Origin: AAA044-D11 sp965268275
GTDB taxonomy: Bacteria; Actinomycetota; Actinomycetes; Nanopelagicales; Nanopelagicaceae
Assembly (NCBI GenBank): GCA_965268275.1
Contig: OZ254168.1
Span: 1,302,001-1,366,000 of the forward strand
Length of the DNA stretch: 64,000 bases
Reading direction: 5' to 3'
Shown here one piece after another: positions 9,213 through 17,246 of the stretch. The notes under the pieces were generated by a model, which saw only the letters and a program-made list of their open reading frames with translations, made no database searches and was not told where the DNA came from. Position 1 is the first letter of the stretch; the number at the start of each line of letters is the position of its first letter. Both the position numbers and the translations under genes were made by a program.

Positions 9213-10321
9213 GGCTTTGGGCCGCGCTTTTTAAGGGCTTTTTCGTAGGCTTTAATGTGAGTTTCAAGAAATTGCTGATGGCCAAATTTATTCTCACAAT
9301 AGTCTCTTGCGCTCTTTCCCATTTGCAGTCTAAGTTCTTTATTTTTTACCAAAGAGTTAATTGCATCGATTCTTTCCTCTAGGCTTGAAACTAAAATTCC
9401 TGTAACTCTATCGTCAATAACTTCAGACACTGAACCCACATTTTCAGCGACGGCAGGTATGCCCGCTAGACCTGCTTCAATCAATGAAATAGGTTGAGCT
9501 TCATTATCCGAAGTTAATAGGGCAATATCTGAAGCTGCCCAAATTTCTTCTGGTCGCGTCCAACCAACTAGGCGAACATTGCTTGGAAGGTCAATTCTTA
9601 ATGAATTATACAAATCGCCATCTCCACCAATGACAAATATTAAATTATTCAATTTTTTGGCAAGTTCGATGACTCGATCTGGTCTTTTTACTTGAGCAAG
9701 TCTTCCAAGCCATCCAATAACGATTTCATTTTCAGATATTTCTAATTTCGCTCTGAAAACACTTTTTGACTCAAGTTCGTGCAACCTCACACTTGGTCTC
9801 GCTACTACATAGATTTCTTCACGACCAATTCCGGCCCAAAGCAATTCGTCCTTTACTTTATTGCCGGCTGCAATTAGCACATCACTTCGTGATGCTAGAA
9901 GTTTTTCAATTAGCATAAAAATGAAAGTTTTTGTCTTTGAAAAATACCCATACAGCAGGTGTCCATGAATAGTGTGCACAATTGCCGGCCTCTTCTTGCC
10001 AAGAGAAAGAGCTGCCAAGCGCCCAATTACTCCTGCTTTTGCAGTGTGCGTATTCAAAACATCTGGTAACTCTCTTTTTAAAATTTTTCGTACTTGCAAA
10101 ATAGCTTGAAAGTCTCCCCACAATGCAATAGATCGGCCTAAACCAGATATTCTCTTGCCATTGTGGATTGAAAAACACTCATCTTCAGATTCACTGCCTT
10201 GAACAGACCCCGCATACAAAACCGTTTGGTGACCTGCTTTTTGAAGTTCTTTTATAAGCTCATCCAGCCAGCGCGCGGTTCCACCACGGTTTACCCGAGC
10301 AATCATTTGGATGATTTTCAC
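9209..10321 (-). CDS. Glycosyltransferase family 4
   Basis: GT-B retaining transferase for the surface glycan. The N-terminus is KIIQMIARVNRGGTARWLDELI, which has the GGT(A)xxW-type acceptor-domain opening of GT4 enzymes. It then has NTHTAKAGVIGRLAAL, VHTIHGHLLYGYF, and in the C-terminal domain VIGWLGRLAQVKRPD plus EAQPISLIEAGLAGIPAVAE, the E-x7-E catalytic motif. Start is GTG. It is alone on the minus strand between the aminosugar operon and the ABC transporter, with an 86-bp divergent promoter region upstream. The donor may be the L-aminosugar nucleotide made next door, but that is only context. Confidence 0.88.
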   Translation of the reverse strand: MKIIQMIARVNRGGTARWLDELIKELQKAGHQTVLYAGSVQGSESEDECFSIHNGKRISGLGRSIALWGDFQAILQVRKILKRELPDVLNTHTAKAGVIGRLAALSLGKKRPAIVHTIHGHLLYGYFSKTKTFIFMLIEKLLASRSDVLIAAGNKVKDELLWAGIGREEIYVVARPSVRLHELESKSVFRAKLEISENEIVIGWLGRLAQVKRPDRVIELAKKLNNLIFVIGGDGDLYNSLRIDLPSNVRLVGWTRPEEIWAASDIALLTSDNEAQPISLIEAGLAGIPAVAENVGSVSEVIDDRVTGILVSSLEERIDAINSLVKNKELRLQMGKSARDYCENKFGHQQFLETHIKAYEKALKKRGPKP

Positions 10322-10407
10322 TCATAAACTCTAACAAGAATTTCAAGCGAAATTCAGTTCTAACTCAAAGTTAAAGAAAATTGGACTTAACCTAATATCA
10401 TAGTCAC

Positions 10408-12243
10408 ATGAGATTCTCCCGAAGAATGATGGAATCCAGCACGATTTTAAAGTGTGCAAAAGTTCTATCAAGACGCGAGCAACAAAAAATATTTTTGGTT
10501 ATTTGCGTCCAGATATTCTTAAGCGTATTGGACCTTGTGGGTGTCGCAATTGTAGGTATTCTAGGAGCCCTTGCGGTCCGTGGAGTGCAATCCCAACAGC
10601 CAGGGGATCGTGTAAGCATGGTTCTAAGAACCTTACAAATTGAAGATTTGAGTTTTCAAAACCAAATGATTGTTTTGGGATTCTTGGCTGCTTTTGTTTT
10701 AATCGCAAGGACTATGGCCTCGATTTATTTGAATCGTAAGACTTTATTTTTTCTGAGTCGCCGTGGGGCTACGATATCCGCACGATTAACTTCACAACTA
10801 CTTTCTCAGTCTCTTTTGAAGGTTCAGAATCGAACAAATCAACTTACTCTTTATTCATTGACGAGTGGTGTTGAGATAGTAGTTCTAAGGATCCTAGGAA
10901 CTGCTGTGACTCTGGTGTCTGATTTGTCTTTATTGATTGTAATGATTGTTGGGCTTTTTCTCGTGGATCCACCGATTGCGATTAGTTCTATTCTGCTTTT
11001 TGGCCTAATTGGCCTTGCACTTTATAAATTAATGCATAAACGTGCTCACATATTAGGGCTGGCACATCATAATTACAGTATACAAACTAGCGAAAAAGTG
11101 ATTGAAGTTTTAAACTCATATCGAGAATCAACTGTTAGGAATCGAAGAAACTATTATGCTCGTGAAATTGGCGAACTGCGCATAAAAATTGCTGATGTTT
11201 CGGCTGAAATGAATTTTATGCCAAGCATTAGTAAGTATGTTATGGAAACCACTGTTGTAATTGGGGCTTTGGTCATTGCTGGAATTCAATTTATGTTAAA
11301 AGATGCTGTTCAGGCTGTCGGAACTCTTTCTATTTTTCTAGCAGCAGGGACTCGAATTGCACCTGCAGCGCTACGGCTACAACAAGGTGCAGTTCAAATT
11401 AGAGAAGCTTCTGGGTCTGCAAGTTCCACACTCGCACTGATTGACGAATTGAGTAGCATTAAGATTGACAATAACATTCCAGATGTTTTGAATTTGGACC
11501 ATAAAGGTTTTGTTCCAGAAATTTCAATCAAAGGTGCTTCTCTGACTTACCCGGCTAAAGAAATACCTGCAGTTCAGGATTTGAACTTAGAAATACCACC
11601 CGGAAGCTCTTTGGCTTTTGTAGGGCCTTCTGGTGCTGGTAAAACAACGATAGTGGACATAATTCTTGGGGTTTTAAGTCCCGATGAAGGATCTATAGAG
11701 ATATCAGGGATTAGTCCCTTGGATGCAATTAGAAAGTGGCCTGGCGCAATTAGTTATGTGCCACAAGATGTAATGATCTCAAATGGAACTATCAGAGAAA
11801 ATGTTGCACTCGGGTATCCGCTCGAAGTCGCTACGGACCAACGTGTTTATGCAGCACTAGAAATTGCAGATCTCGTGGGCTTCGTGAAATCCCTTCCTAA
11901 TGGACTTGATACCCAAGTTGGTGAACGAGGAACAAAGATAAGCGGTGGGCAAAGGCAGCGCCTTGGAATCGCCCGTGCGATGTTCACAAATCCATCACTA
12001 TTGGTATTAGATGAGGCAACCAGTTCTCTTGACGGCGAAACTGAACTAAAAGTTTCTGATGCTATTAAGAATCTTGGGAAATCAACTACTGTCATTTTAA
12101 TTGCACATAGATTAAGCACGGTCAAGGACGTAGACATTGTTGTGTATATGGCTGATGGAGTGATTAGAGCGACTGGAAAGTTTGAAGAAGTCCGAAGCAG
12201 AGTAACTGATTTTGACCGCCAAGCACAGCTGATGGGATTGTAG
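10408..12243 (+). CDS. ABC transporter, fused permease-ATPase (PglK/WlaB-like glycan flippase)
   Basis: Half-transporter of 611 aa. About six membrane helices fill residues 25-310, beginning with FLVICVQIFLSVLDLVGVAI. The ATPase domain shows Walker A GPSGAGKTT, Q-loop YVPQDV, signature ISGGQRQRLGIARA, Walker B LLVLDEATSSLD and the switch His in LIAHRLSTV. Similar exporters (PglK, WlaB) flip undecaprenyl-diphosphate-linked oligosaccharides. The surrounding glycan genes favour that role over drug or lipid export. It starts a plus-strand operon with the epimerase 2 bp downstream. Two alternative ATG starts lie within the first ten codons. Confidence 0.85.
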   Translation: MRFSRRMMESSTILKCAKVLSRREQQKIFLVICVQIFLSVLDLVGVAIVGILGALAVRGVQSQQPGDRVSMVLRTLQIEDLSFQNQMIVLGFLAAFVLIARTMASIYLNRKTLFFLSRRGATISARLTSQLLSQSLLKVQNRTNQLTLYSLTSGVEIVVLRILGTAVTLVSDLSLLIVMIVGLFLVDPPIAISSILLFGLIGLALYKLMHKRAHILGLAHHNYSIQTSEKVIEVLNSYRESTVRNRRNYYAREIGELRIKIADVSAEMNFMPSISKYVMETTVVIGALVIAGIQFMLKDAVQAVGTLSIFLAAGTRIAPAALRLQQGAVQIREASGSASSTLALIDELSSIKIDNNIPDVLNLDHKGFVPEISIKGASLTYPAKEIPAVQDLNLEIPPGSSLAFVGPSGAGKTTIVDIILGVLSPDEGSIEISGISPLDAIRKWPGAISYVPQDVMISNGTIRENVALGYPLEVATDQRVYAALEIADLVGFVKSLPNGLDTQVGERGTKISGGQRQRLGIARAMFTNPSLLVLDEATSSLDGETELKVSDAIKNLGKSTTVILIAHRLSTVKDVDIVVYMADGVIRATGKFEEVRSRVTDFDRQAQLMGL

Positions 12244-12245
12244 AA

Positions 12246-13196
12246 ATGAAAAAAGTTTTAATCACAGGTGGCGCAGGGTTTATAGGTTCGCATCTGGTTG
12301 ATCACTTTATTCAACGCGGCTCTACGGTTATGATTTTGGATAATCTAACATCTGGATCCAAAGCTAACTTGCAGGGGCCTGGCGGTAACGCAAAGTTCGT
12401 CTTGGGCGACATAAGAAATCTAGATCTAGTTGAAGAATTGGTGAATGGGGCAGATGTAATTCTGCATATGGCTGCCGCGCTAGGCGTGGATAACATTATG
12501 TCTGACACAATTGAATCAATTTCAACCAATATTTATGGCAGCGAAGTTGTTTTGCAGGCTGCATCAAAATTTAAAAAGCGGATATTTATTGCAAGTACAT
12601 CTGAAATCTATGGCAAGAACCCGAGGCAGCCGCTATCTGAAGAAGATGACCGAGTGATTGGAACGCCGCAAAACTTTCGTTGGTCCTACTCTGATGCTAA
12701 GGCGATTGAGGAATCAATTGCAAGAGTTCTTTTCTTGGAAAAAGGCCTTCAAGTCACGACTGTTAGATTCTTTAATACAATCGGTCCGAGACAGACAGGG
12801 AAATATGGGATGGTTGTTCCTAAATTCATAAAGTCGGCACTTCTTGGAGACGACATCCAAGTTTATGGGGATGGCAAGCAGACTCGCGTTTTTTGCCATG
12901 TCACCGATGCTGTAGATGGCGTTATTTCTCTTTTAAACAACCAAAAATCTATTGGAGAAGTTTTTAATATCGGCGGTGTTGGTGAGATATCAATTTTTGA
13001 CTTAGCTAAAAAGGTAATCCAGTTAACTGATTCAAAGTCTAGAATTGTTAATGTTCCATATTCACTTGCCTACCCTGAAGGATATGAAGACATGCAGCGT
13101 CGTGTTCCAAATATTTCAAAAATGGAATCACTCACTGGGTGGAAACCTAAGTTTGATATAGATGAGGCAATTTTAGACATTCTAAAAAATGATTAG
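12246..13196 (+). CDS. NAD-dependent nucleotide-sugar epimerase/dehydratase
   Basis: Extended SDR enzyme acting on a nucleotide-activated sugar. It has ITGGAGFIGSHLVDHF at the N-terminus, ASTSEIYGKNPRQPLSEED with the active-site Ser, WSYSDAKAIEES (Tyr-x3-Lys), and the substrate motif RFFNTIGPRQTGKYGMV. The loop VYGDGKQTRVFCHVTD is shared with UDP-glucuronate decarboxylases and related enzymes. Length is 316 aa. The exact substrate is uncertain; UDP-xylose synthesis or a UDP-sugar 4-epimerase are both compatible. It follows the flippase by 2 bp and precedes a GT-D-like protein, forming a three-gene operon. Confidence 0.8.
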   Translation: MKKVLITGGAGFIGSHLVDHFIQRGSTVMILDNLTSGSKANLQGPGGNAKFVLGDIRNLDLVEELVNGADVILHMAAALGVDNIMSDTIESISTNIYGSEVVLQAASKFKKRIFIASTSEIYGKNPRQPLSEEDDRVIGTPQNFRWSYSDAKAIEESIARVLFLEKGLQVTTVRFFNTIGPRQTGKYGMVVPKFIKSALLGDDIQVYGDGKQTRVFCHVTDAVDGVISLLNNQKSIGEVFNIGGVGEISIFDLAKKVIQLTDSKSRIVNVPYSLAYPEGYEDMQRRVPNISKMESLTGWKPKFDIDEAILDILKND

Positions 13197-13208
13197 GAAG
13201 TTACCTTG

Positions 13209-14180
13209 ATGTTTACGCAACAAACACGCAACAAATTTGCAAATTCTTTTCCTCCAGCACATGTCTTGCGCGGAAAGAGGAACATGAAAATCTTGCAATT
13301 AGCACGACCGTTCGGAGATGACATCATTACTAATGCAATTGAATCTGGTGGGCCGAAATTGATTGGGAGACTCGGGGGCACTGAAGCAAGAGTCTTAGGA
13401 TGCTACCTCGATATTTTTAAGGGTAAATCTCTTTGGGATCCCTTTTCTACAGTGTTTTCGATTCTAAGCTTCAAAAAGCGCCTGAATCAATTGAGGGAGG
13501 GGGCAGGGGTTTATCCAATAAGTAGGCCCGTTGTTAAATCTTTTTTAAGTGAATACTTGCTGGCACTTGAAACTATCGATGTATTAGGAACTTGGGGCTC
13601 AACATTTACATGGGTCGAAAAATATGCACTAAGAAGTGGGGGCACCCCAGCAGTTTCACACCATTTAGTCGCGCCTTGGGTTAATTCTTTTGTAAATTCT
13701 AAAGCAAATAGTAAACCCTGGTCTTTCTCTTTAGATGGTAAGAAAATTCTAGTTGTAGGTGGATTTTCACAAAGCTTTAAAAGTCAGCATGAAAGAATTG
13801 ATAAGGTTTTTCCAAGTAATTTCTATCCTAAATTCAATGCCAAATTTATTGCCGCCCCAATTTCACAAGGCGGTATAAATGATGGCCAAACTTGGGTTGA
13901 TCATCTTGAGCGGATGAAAAAAGAGATGGAAGAGACTGATTTTGATGTCGCGCTCATCTCTGCAGGCGCATATGCCTTGCCTCTTGCCTGTCACGCAAAG
14001 AAACTAGGCAAAGTAGGCATCACTTGTGGCGGTGAGTTGCAACTTTTCTTTGGTGTTATTGGTAAGCGTTGGGAGAATTCGGAAAAAGTCACGAAATATA
14101 GAAATGAATTCTGGGTCAGACCCAGCGAAGATGAGCGACCAGCTAATTGGCGAGAAATTGAAGATGGCTGCTACTGGTGA
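13209..14180 (+). CDS. GT-D fold (DUF1792-like) putative glycosyltransferase
   Basis: About 323 aa. The segment PKLIGRLGGTEARVLGCYL resembles the sugar-nucleotide motif of GT-D/DUF1792 enzymes. FDVALISAGAYALPLACHAK, followed by GGELQLFFGVIGKRW, resembles their C-terminal half as I remember it, including similar unnamed proteins in O-antigen clusters. The ATG at 13209 follows an AGGAAG ribosome site. An ATG at 13284 also has a good site (AAAGAGG) and would remove 25 residues. There is no membrane segment. It is the last gene of the ABC transporter operon, so a role in the same glycan is likely. Donor and acceptor are unknown. Confidence 0.6.
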   Translation: MFTQQTRNKFANSFPPAHVLRGKRNMKILQLARPFGDDIITNAIESGGPKLIGRLGGTEARVLGCYLDIFKGKSLWDPFSTVFSILSFKKRLNQLREGAGVYPISRPVVKSFLSEYLLALETIDVLGTWGSTFTWVEKYALRSGGTPAVSHHLVAPWVNSFVNSKANSKPWSFSLDGKKILVVGGFSQSFKSQHERIDKVFPSNFYPKFNAKFIAAPISQGGINDGQTWVDHLERMKKEMEETDFDVALISAGAYALPLACHAKKLGKVGITCGGELQLFFGVIGKRWENSEKVTKYRNEFWVRPSEDERPANWREIEDGCYW

Positions 14181-14185
14181 TCAAA

Positions 14186-15412
14186 CTAAAACAAATTTGT
14201 ATCTATAAGCGTACCCGTTAAGTCGTATAGATCCGACTTGGTATTAATCAGGGTTGATCTATTCACCGCATCGTGGAGAATTGAAACAATAACAAAGTCA
14301 CTATTGCTAATATCATTTAAATCTGTAGATGATTCGGTGCCCCAAGTTTTCACCAGTGGGTCATGCCAGACCACTTCGTTTCCTTGACTCCTTAGTTCTT
14401 CAATTAATCTAATGGTCGGGCTTTCGCGAATATCAGCAATATTTGGTTTGTAAGAGATTCCAATAATCAAGATTTTCTTACCAGAAATAGTTTCATTGCG
14501 CTTCCTTGATATTTCTTCAATTATCTTCTTTGGCATTTCAAAATTAACCTCATTGGCAAGATCTATAAATTTAGCTTCTGCTCCGGCTTTATTTGCCGCA
14601 AATGATAAGAAGGATGGGTCAACCGGGATGCAATGCCCGCCGACACCAATTCCTGGCGAAAATTTCATGAAGCCGTATGGCTTGGTCGCTGCTCCATTTA
14701 GAACTTCATGGACATTGATTCCGAGCCTGCTGCAAATAAGTGAAAATTCGTTTACCAATGCGATATTTACCTGGCGAAATGTGTTTTCGAAAAGCTTTGC
14801 AGTTTCAGCAGCTTCCGGAGAAGATAATTCAATAATCTGATCGCAAAAAGTTGAATAGAACTCTTTAGTTTTTGCGCCCGCCTCTGGTGTCAATCCAGAA
14901 AAAAGTCTTGGAGTGTTCTTAATTTTCCAGTTGGGGTTTCCTGGATCCACGCGCTCTGGCGAAATCGCATAAAGATGTTTGATGCCAGGTTGAGAGTTTT
15001 CTTCTACATTTTTTACAATCACATCCCGAAGGGTTCCGGGATAAGAAGTAGATTCATTAATTATCAATGTGCTTTTTGTAAGGTTCTTGCCTAGTAGTTC
15101 TGATGCTGAAACTACGTAACTAACATCGGGTTCGCGGTCTTTATTTAAAGGCGTTGGCACTGCAATTATTGCAATAACTGATTCCGCAAAATCTGATGGA
15201 TTAGAACTCGCCTTGTATCTAGATTCACTGATTAGACCTTTTAATGTGGAACTAGAAACATCTTCGATGTGAGATAAACCCAGATTTAAACGGTTTGCTA
15301 GTTCTTCGTTTAAATCAAACCCGATAACTTCATGGCCGGCTTCTGCAATAGCCATTGCCAACGGCAGGCCAACATAGCCTTGGCCAATTACTACGACCTT
15401 GGAAGGCTTCAC
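14186..15412 (-). CDS. Nucleotide-sugar (UDP-hexosamine) 6-dehydrogenase, WecC/WbpA type
   Basis: NAD-dependent oxidation of a UDP-HexNAc to the uronate. Domains are an N-terminal NAD fold (VVVIGQGYVGLPLAMAIAEAG), a central helix carrying the catalytic Cys in GVGGHCIPVDPSF around residue 255, and a C-terminal UDP-binding domain (ILIIGISYKPNIADIRESP). The motif set separates it from UDP-glucose dehydrogenases and fits UDP-ManNAc or UDP-GlcNAc dehydrogenases. The start overlaps the stop of the Wzy-like gene by ATGA. No UDP-GlcNAc 2-epimerase dedicated to it is obvious here. UDP-GlcNAcA is therefore as plausible as UDP-ManNAcA. Confidence 0.82.
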   Translation of the reverse strand: MKPSKVVVIGQGYVGLPLAMAIAEAGHEVIGFDLNEELANRLNLGLSHIEDVSSSTLKGLISESRYKASSNPSDFAESVIAIIAVPTPLNKDREPDVSYVVSASELLGKNLTKSTLIINESTSYPGTLRDVIVKNVEENSQPGIKHLYAISPERVDPGNPNWKIKNTPRLFSGLTPEAGAKTKEFYSTFCDQIIELSSPEAAETAKLFENTFRQVNIALVNEFSLICSRLGINVHEVLNGAATKPYGFMKFSPGIGVGGHCIPVDPSFLSFAANKAGAEAKFIDLANEVNFEMPKKIIEEISRKRNETISGKKILIIGISYKPNIADIRESPTIRLIEELRSQGNEVVWHDPLVKTWGTESSTDLNDISNSDFVIVSILHDAVNRSTLINTKSDLYDLTGTLIDTNLF

Positions 15413-17073
15413 TTAATCCGATCATCTCTTGGATTTAATTTCTTCATCTGTTCGACTGCATCTTTAGCTTTTTCAGATTCAACTGGTGAAAGTATTGCAA
15501 TCATGCGCCAAGAATTGAAGTCTCTTGGATTGACTTTTACATTGTCTTCAGCAATGGAAATAGCTTGTTCGTTTAGCTGACTATTTTGATACATCGCCGC
15601 AGCAGTTAAATTACGGCTATTGGACTTTGGAAATTTCTGTGTCGCAGCTATTACTTGCTCACCATTCCTGCTTTTTAGAGCGGTGATAAATGTGTGATCA
15701 GTAATGAAAGCCGGTGCAACCATTGAAATACCTACGATAGAAATTATTGCAGGGATTGCGAGTTCTTGAAGTGATCCTTTCTTGGCTGTTCTCTTAAATC
15801 CTTTGCCTTGATTTGCTTGTGCTGAATCAGAGTATGAATATCCAAGAACTAACCCACCAAACAACCAGCCCCATACTGCAAGGCCAAGTTGATTAATGCT
15901 GATAAATGATTGCGCCTGATAGCCAATCCATCCCACAAAAATTGCAGAAAAATATGGGTCAAATTTTGGAGAATTCTTCAAAAGCTTAATTCCACGGAAC
16001 AAGACAAGAACATTTAAAGCGAGATACGCGACTAAGAGTGGAAATCCGCCATTAGATGCAATATCAAGATAAACGTTGTGAGCTGAATTTGTGTTGGCAT
16101 CCAGAGAATTTAGGGCGGCAGGAGCAGATCTGACGCTCCAATACCAATCGCCAAACGAGTCAAGGCCGACACCAAATATTGGATTTGCTTTCAACATTTC
16201 TATTCCAGCATTCCAGTAATAACCACGTTGGCGGACCGAAACTTTGTAAAGATAAGCAGATAACGACCCAATATTTACCATGCCAAAAATGGCCGTGACG
16301 CCAACAGCCGTGGCAAAGAGGGCGTAAATAGCAACCCAGATGTTTTTTACTTTCGCAGACTTATATAGTGCTATCAAAACCAATATCCCTGTTGTTAGAC
16401 CAAAAACAACAAAACCCTGAATCGATTGAGTTTTAAGAATAACAAATAACGCTAAAAGTTCGTATCCGAATAATGCTGCTATTGCTAATTTACTGACTTT
16501 AAATTGTAAAATAAGTGCGGTGGCCGCAACACAGCTCAATCCGATCATGCTTGATGAGAAGTTAGGATTTCCAAGGAAGCCAATAACTGGGCTATAAGGG
16601 TTGCTCCATTTAACAGGATCTCCGCCTGAGGCCTGAATCAATCCATAAAATATATTTAGTCCACCCACCCCAAGGATGGCAAAGGCAAATAGTTTTACAT
16701 TACTCATGTTTGAGATCAGCATTGCGCACAGCAGTAAGACCACTAGGGCTAAATAACTAATCAATCCGGTGGCTCGTCCACCAGCGCCATACATTTGCTG
16801 AATCTTTGGGGCGCCTGAGAATAGAAGCGTTGAAAAAAGGAATAGAACGAAAAAAGTTGCAATCACAAAGGCTGATCTACTTCTCTTACTCCAAAGCAGC
16901 CTAGCGTTAGAAATTAAGAGTCCAAGTCCGAAAACACCAACCAAGTGCAGAATAAACGCTTTGGGCACATTTATTGGATCCATCGAGAATTCCGGAAGCA
17001 TAATCAAAGAAGCAAGAGGAACACCTACTGAGAGAATGCTCCTGATAAGAACGGATTGCTTTAGATTTTCCAT
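15409..17073 (-). CDS. Wzy/WaaL (O-antigen ligase/polymerase) family membrane protein
   Basis: Integral membrane protein of 554 aa with around eleven hydrophobic segments up to residue 425. The Wzy_C core region reads RQRGYYWNAGIEMLKANP then IFGVGLDSFGDWYW. SAHNVYLDIASNGGFPLLVA carries the periplasm-facing His conserved in ligases. The remaining 130 residues form a soluble, partly repetitive helical tail (ISIAEDNVKVNPRDFNSW) that looks TPR-like. Such proteins either polymerise lipid-linked glycans or transfer them to an acceptor. An O-oligosaccharyltransferase role is attractive because the neighbouring gene encodes a Ser/Thr-rich surface protein, but sequence alone does not distinguish the options. 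Confidence 0.8.
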   Translation of the reverse strand: MENLKQSVLIRSILSVGVPLASLIMLPEFSMDPINVPKAFILHLVGVFGLGLLISNARLLWSKRSRSAFVIATFFVLFLFSTLLFSGAPKIQQMYGAGGRATGLISYLALVVLLLCAMLISNMSNVKLFAFAILGVGGLNIFYGLIQASGGDPVKWSNPYSPVIGFLGNPNFSSSMIGLSCVAATALILQFKVSKLAIAALFGYELLALFVILKTQSIQGFVVFGLTTGILVLIALYKSAKVKNIWVAIYALFATAVGVTAIFGMVNIGSLSAYLYKVSVRQRGYYWNAGIEMLKANPIFGVGLDSFGDWYWSVRSAPAALNSLDANTNSAHNVYLDIASNGGFPLLVAYLALNVLVLFRGIKLLKNSPKFDPYFSAIFVGWIGYQAQSFISINQLGLAVWGWLFGGLVLGYSYSDSAQANQGKGFKRTAKKGSLQELAIPAIISIVGISMVAPAFITDHTFITALKSRNGEQVIAATQKFPKSNSRNLTAAAMYQNSQLNEQAISIAEDNVKVNPRDFNSWRMIAILSPVESEKAKDAVEQMKKLNPRDDRIK

Positions 17074-17167
17074 ATCCGAATCTTACTTTCTGAAATCGCC
17101 AAAATTGAAGTTTTCAACTCAAAACTGTGACTTTTATATTCTCAGATACTGTTTTAAGAGTAAAGCC

Positions 17168-17203
17168 AGAAGGCCTGGCTCCCATTTAGGAGCCGGGCCT
17201 TCT
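17168..17203 (-). terminator. Strong hairpin terminator of the surface-protein gene
   Basis: A 15-bp stem (17168-17182 with 17189-17203, one G-T wobble) with a 6-base loop lies 44 bases past the surface-protein stop. The transcript on the minus strand has only a broken T-run afterwards. The stem is GC-rich and long enough to act as a terminator and as a 3-prime stabilising structure. Confidence 0.75.
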
Positions 17204-17216
17204 GTAGTGCTTTAGA

Positions 17217-17234
17217 TTAACTCCGAAGAGTTAA
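17217..17234 (-). other. Small UUCG-type tetraloop hairpin after the surface-protein stop
   Basis: On the minus strand the sequence reads TTAACTC, loop TTCG, GAGTTAA: a perfect 7-bp stem closed by C-G around a UUCG tetraloop, an exceptionally stable loop. It sits between the stop codon at 17247 and the terminator at 17168-17203. A role in protecting the 3-prime end of an abundant mRNA is inference. Confidence 0.6.
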
Positions 17235-17246
17235 TTTAGGCTCTAT

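Noticed and set aside
10499..10708. Minus-strand small frames at the start of the ABC transporter gene
   Set aside because: No ribosome sites, atypical composition, and fully contained within the transporter's first membrane helices.
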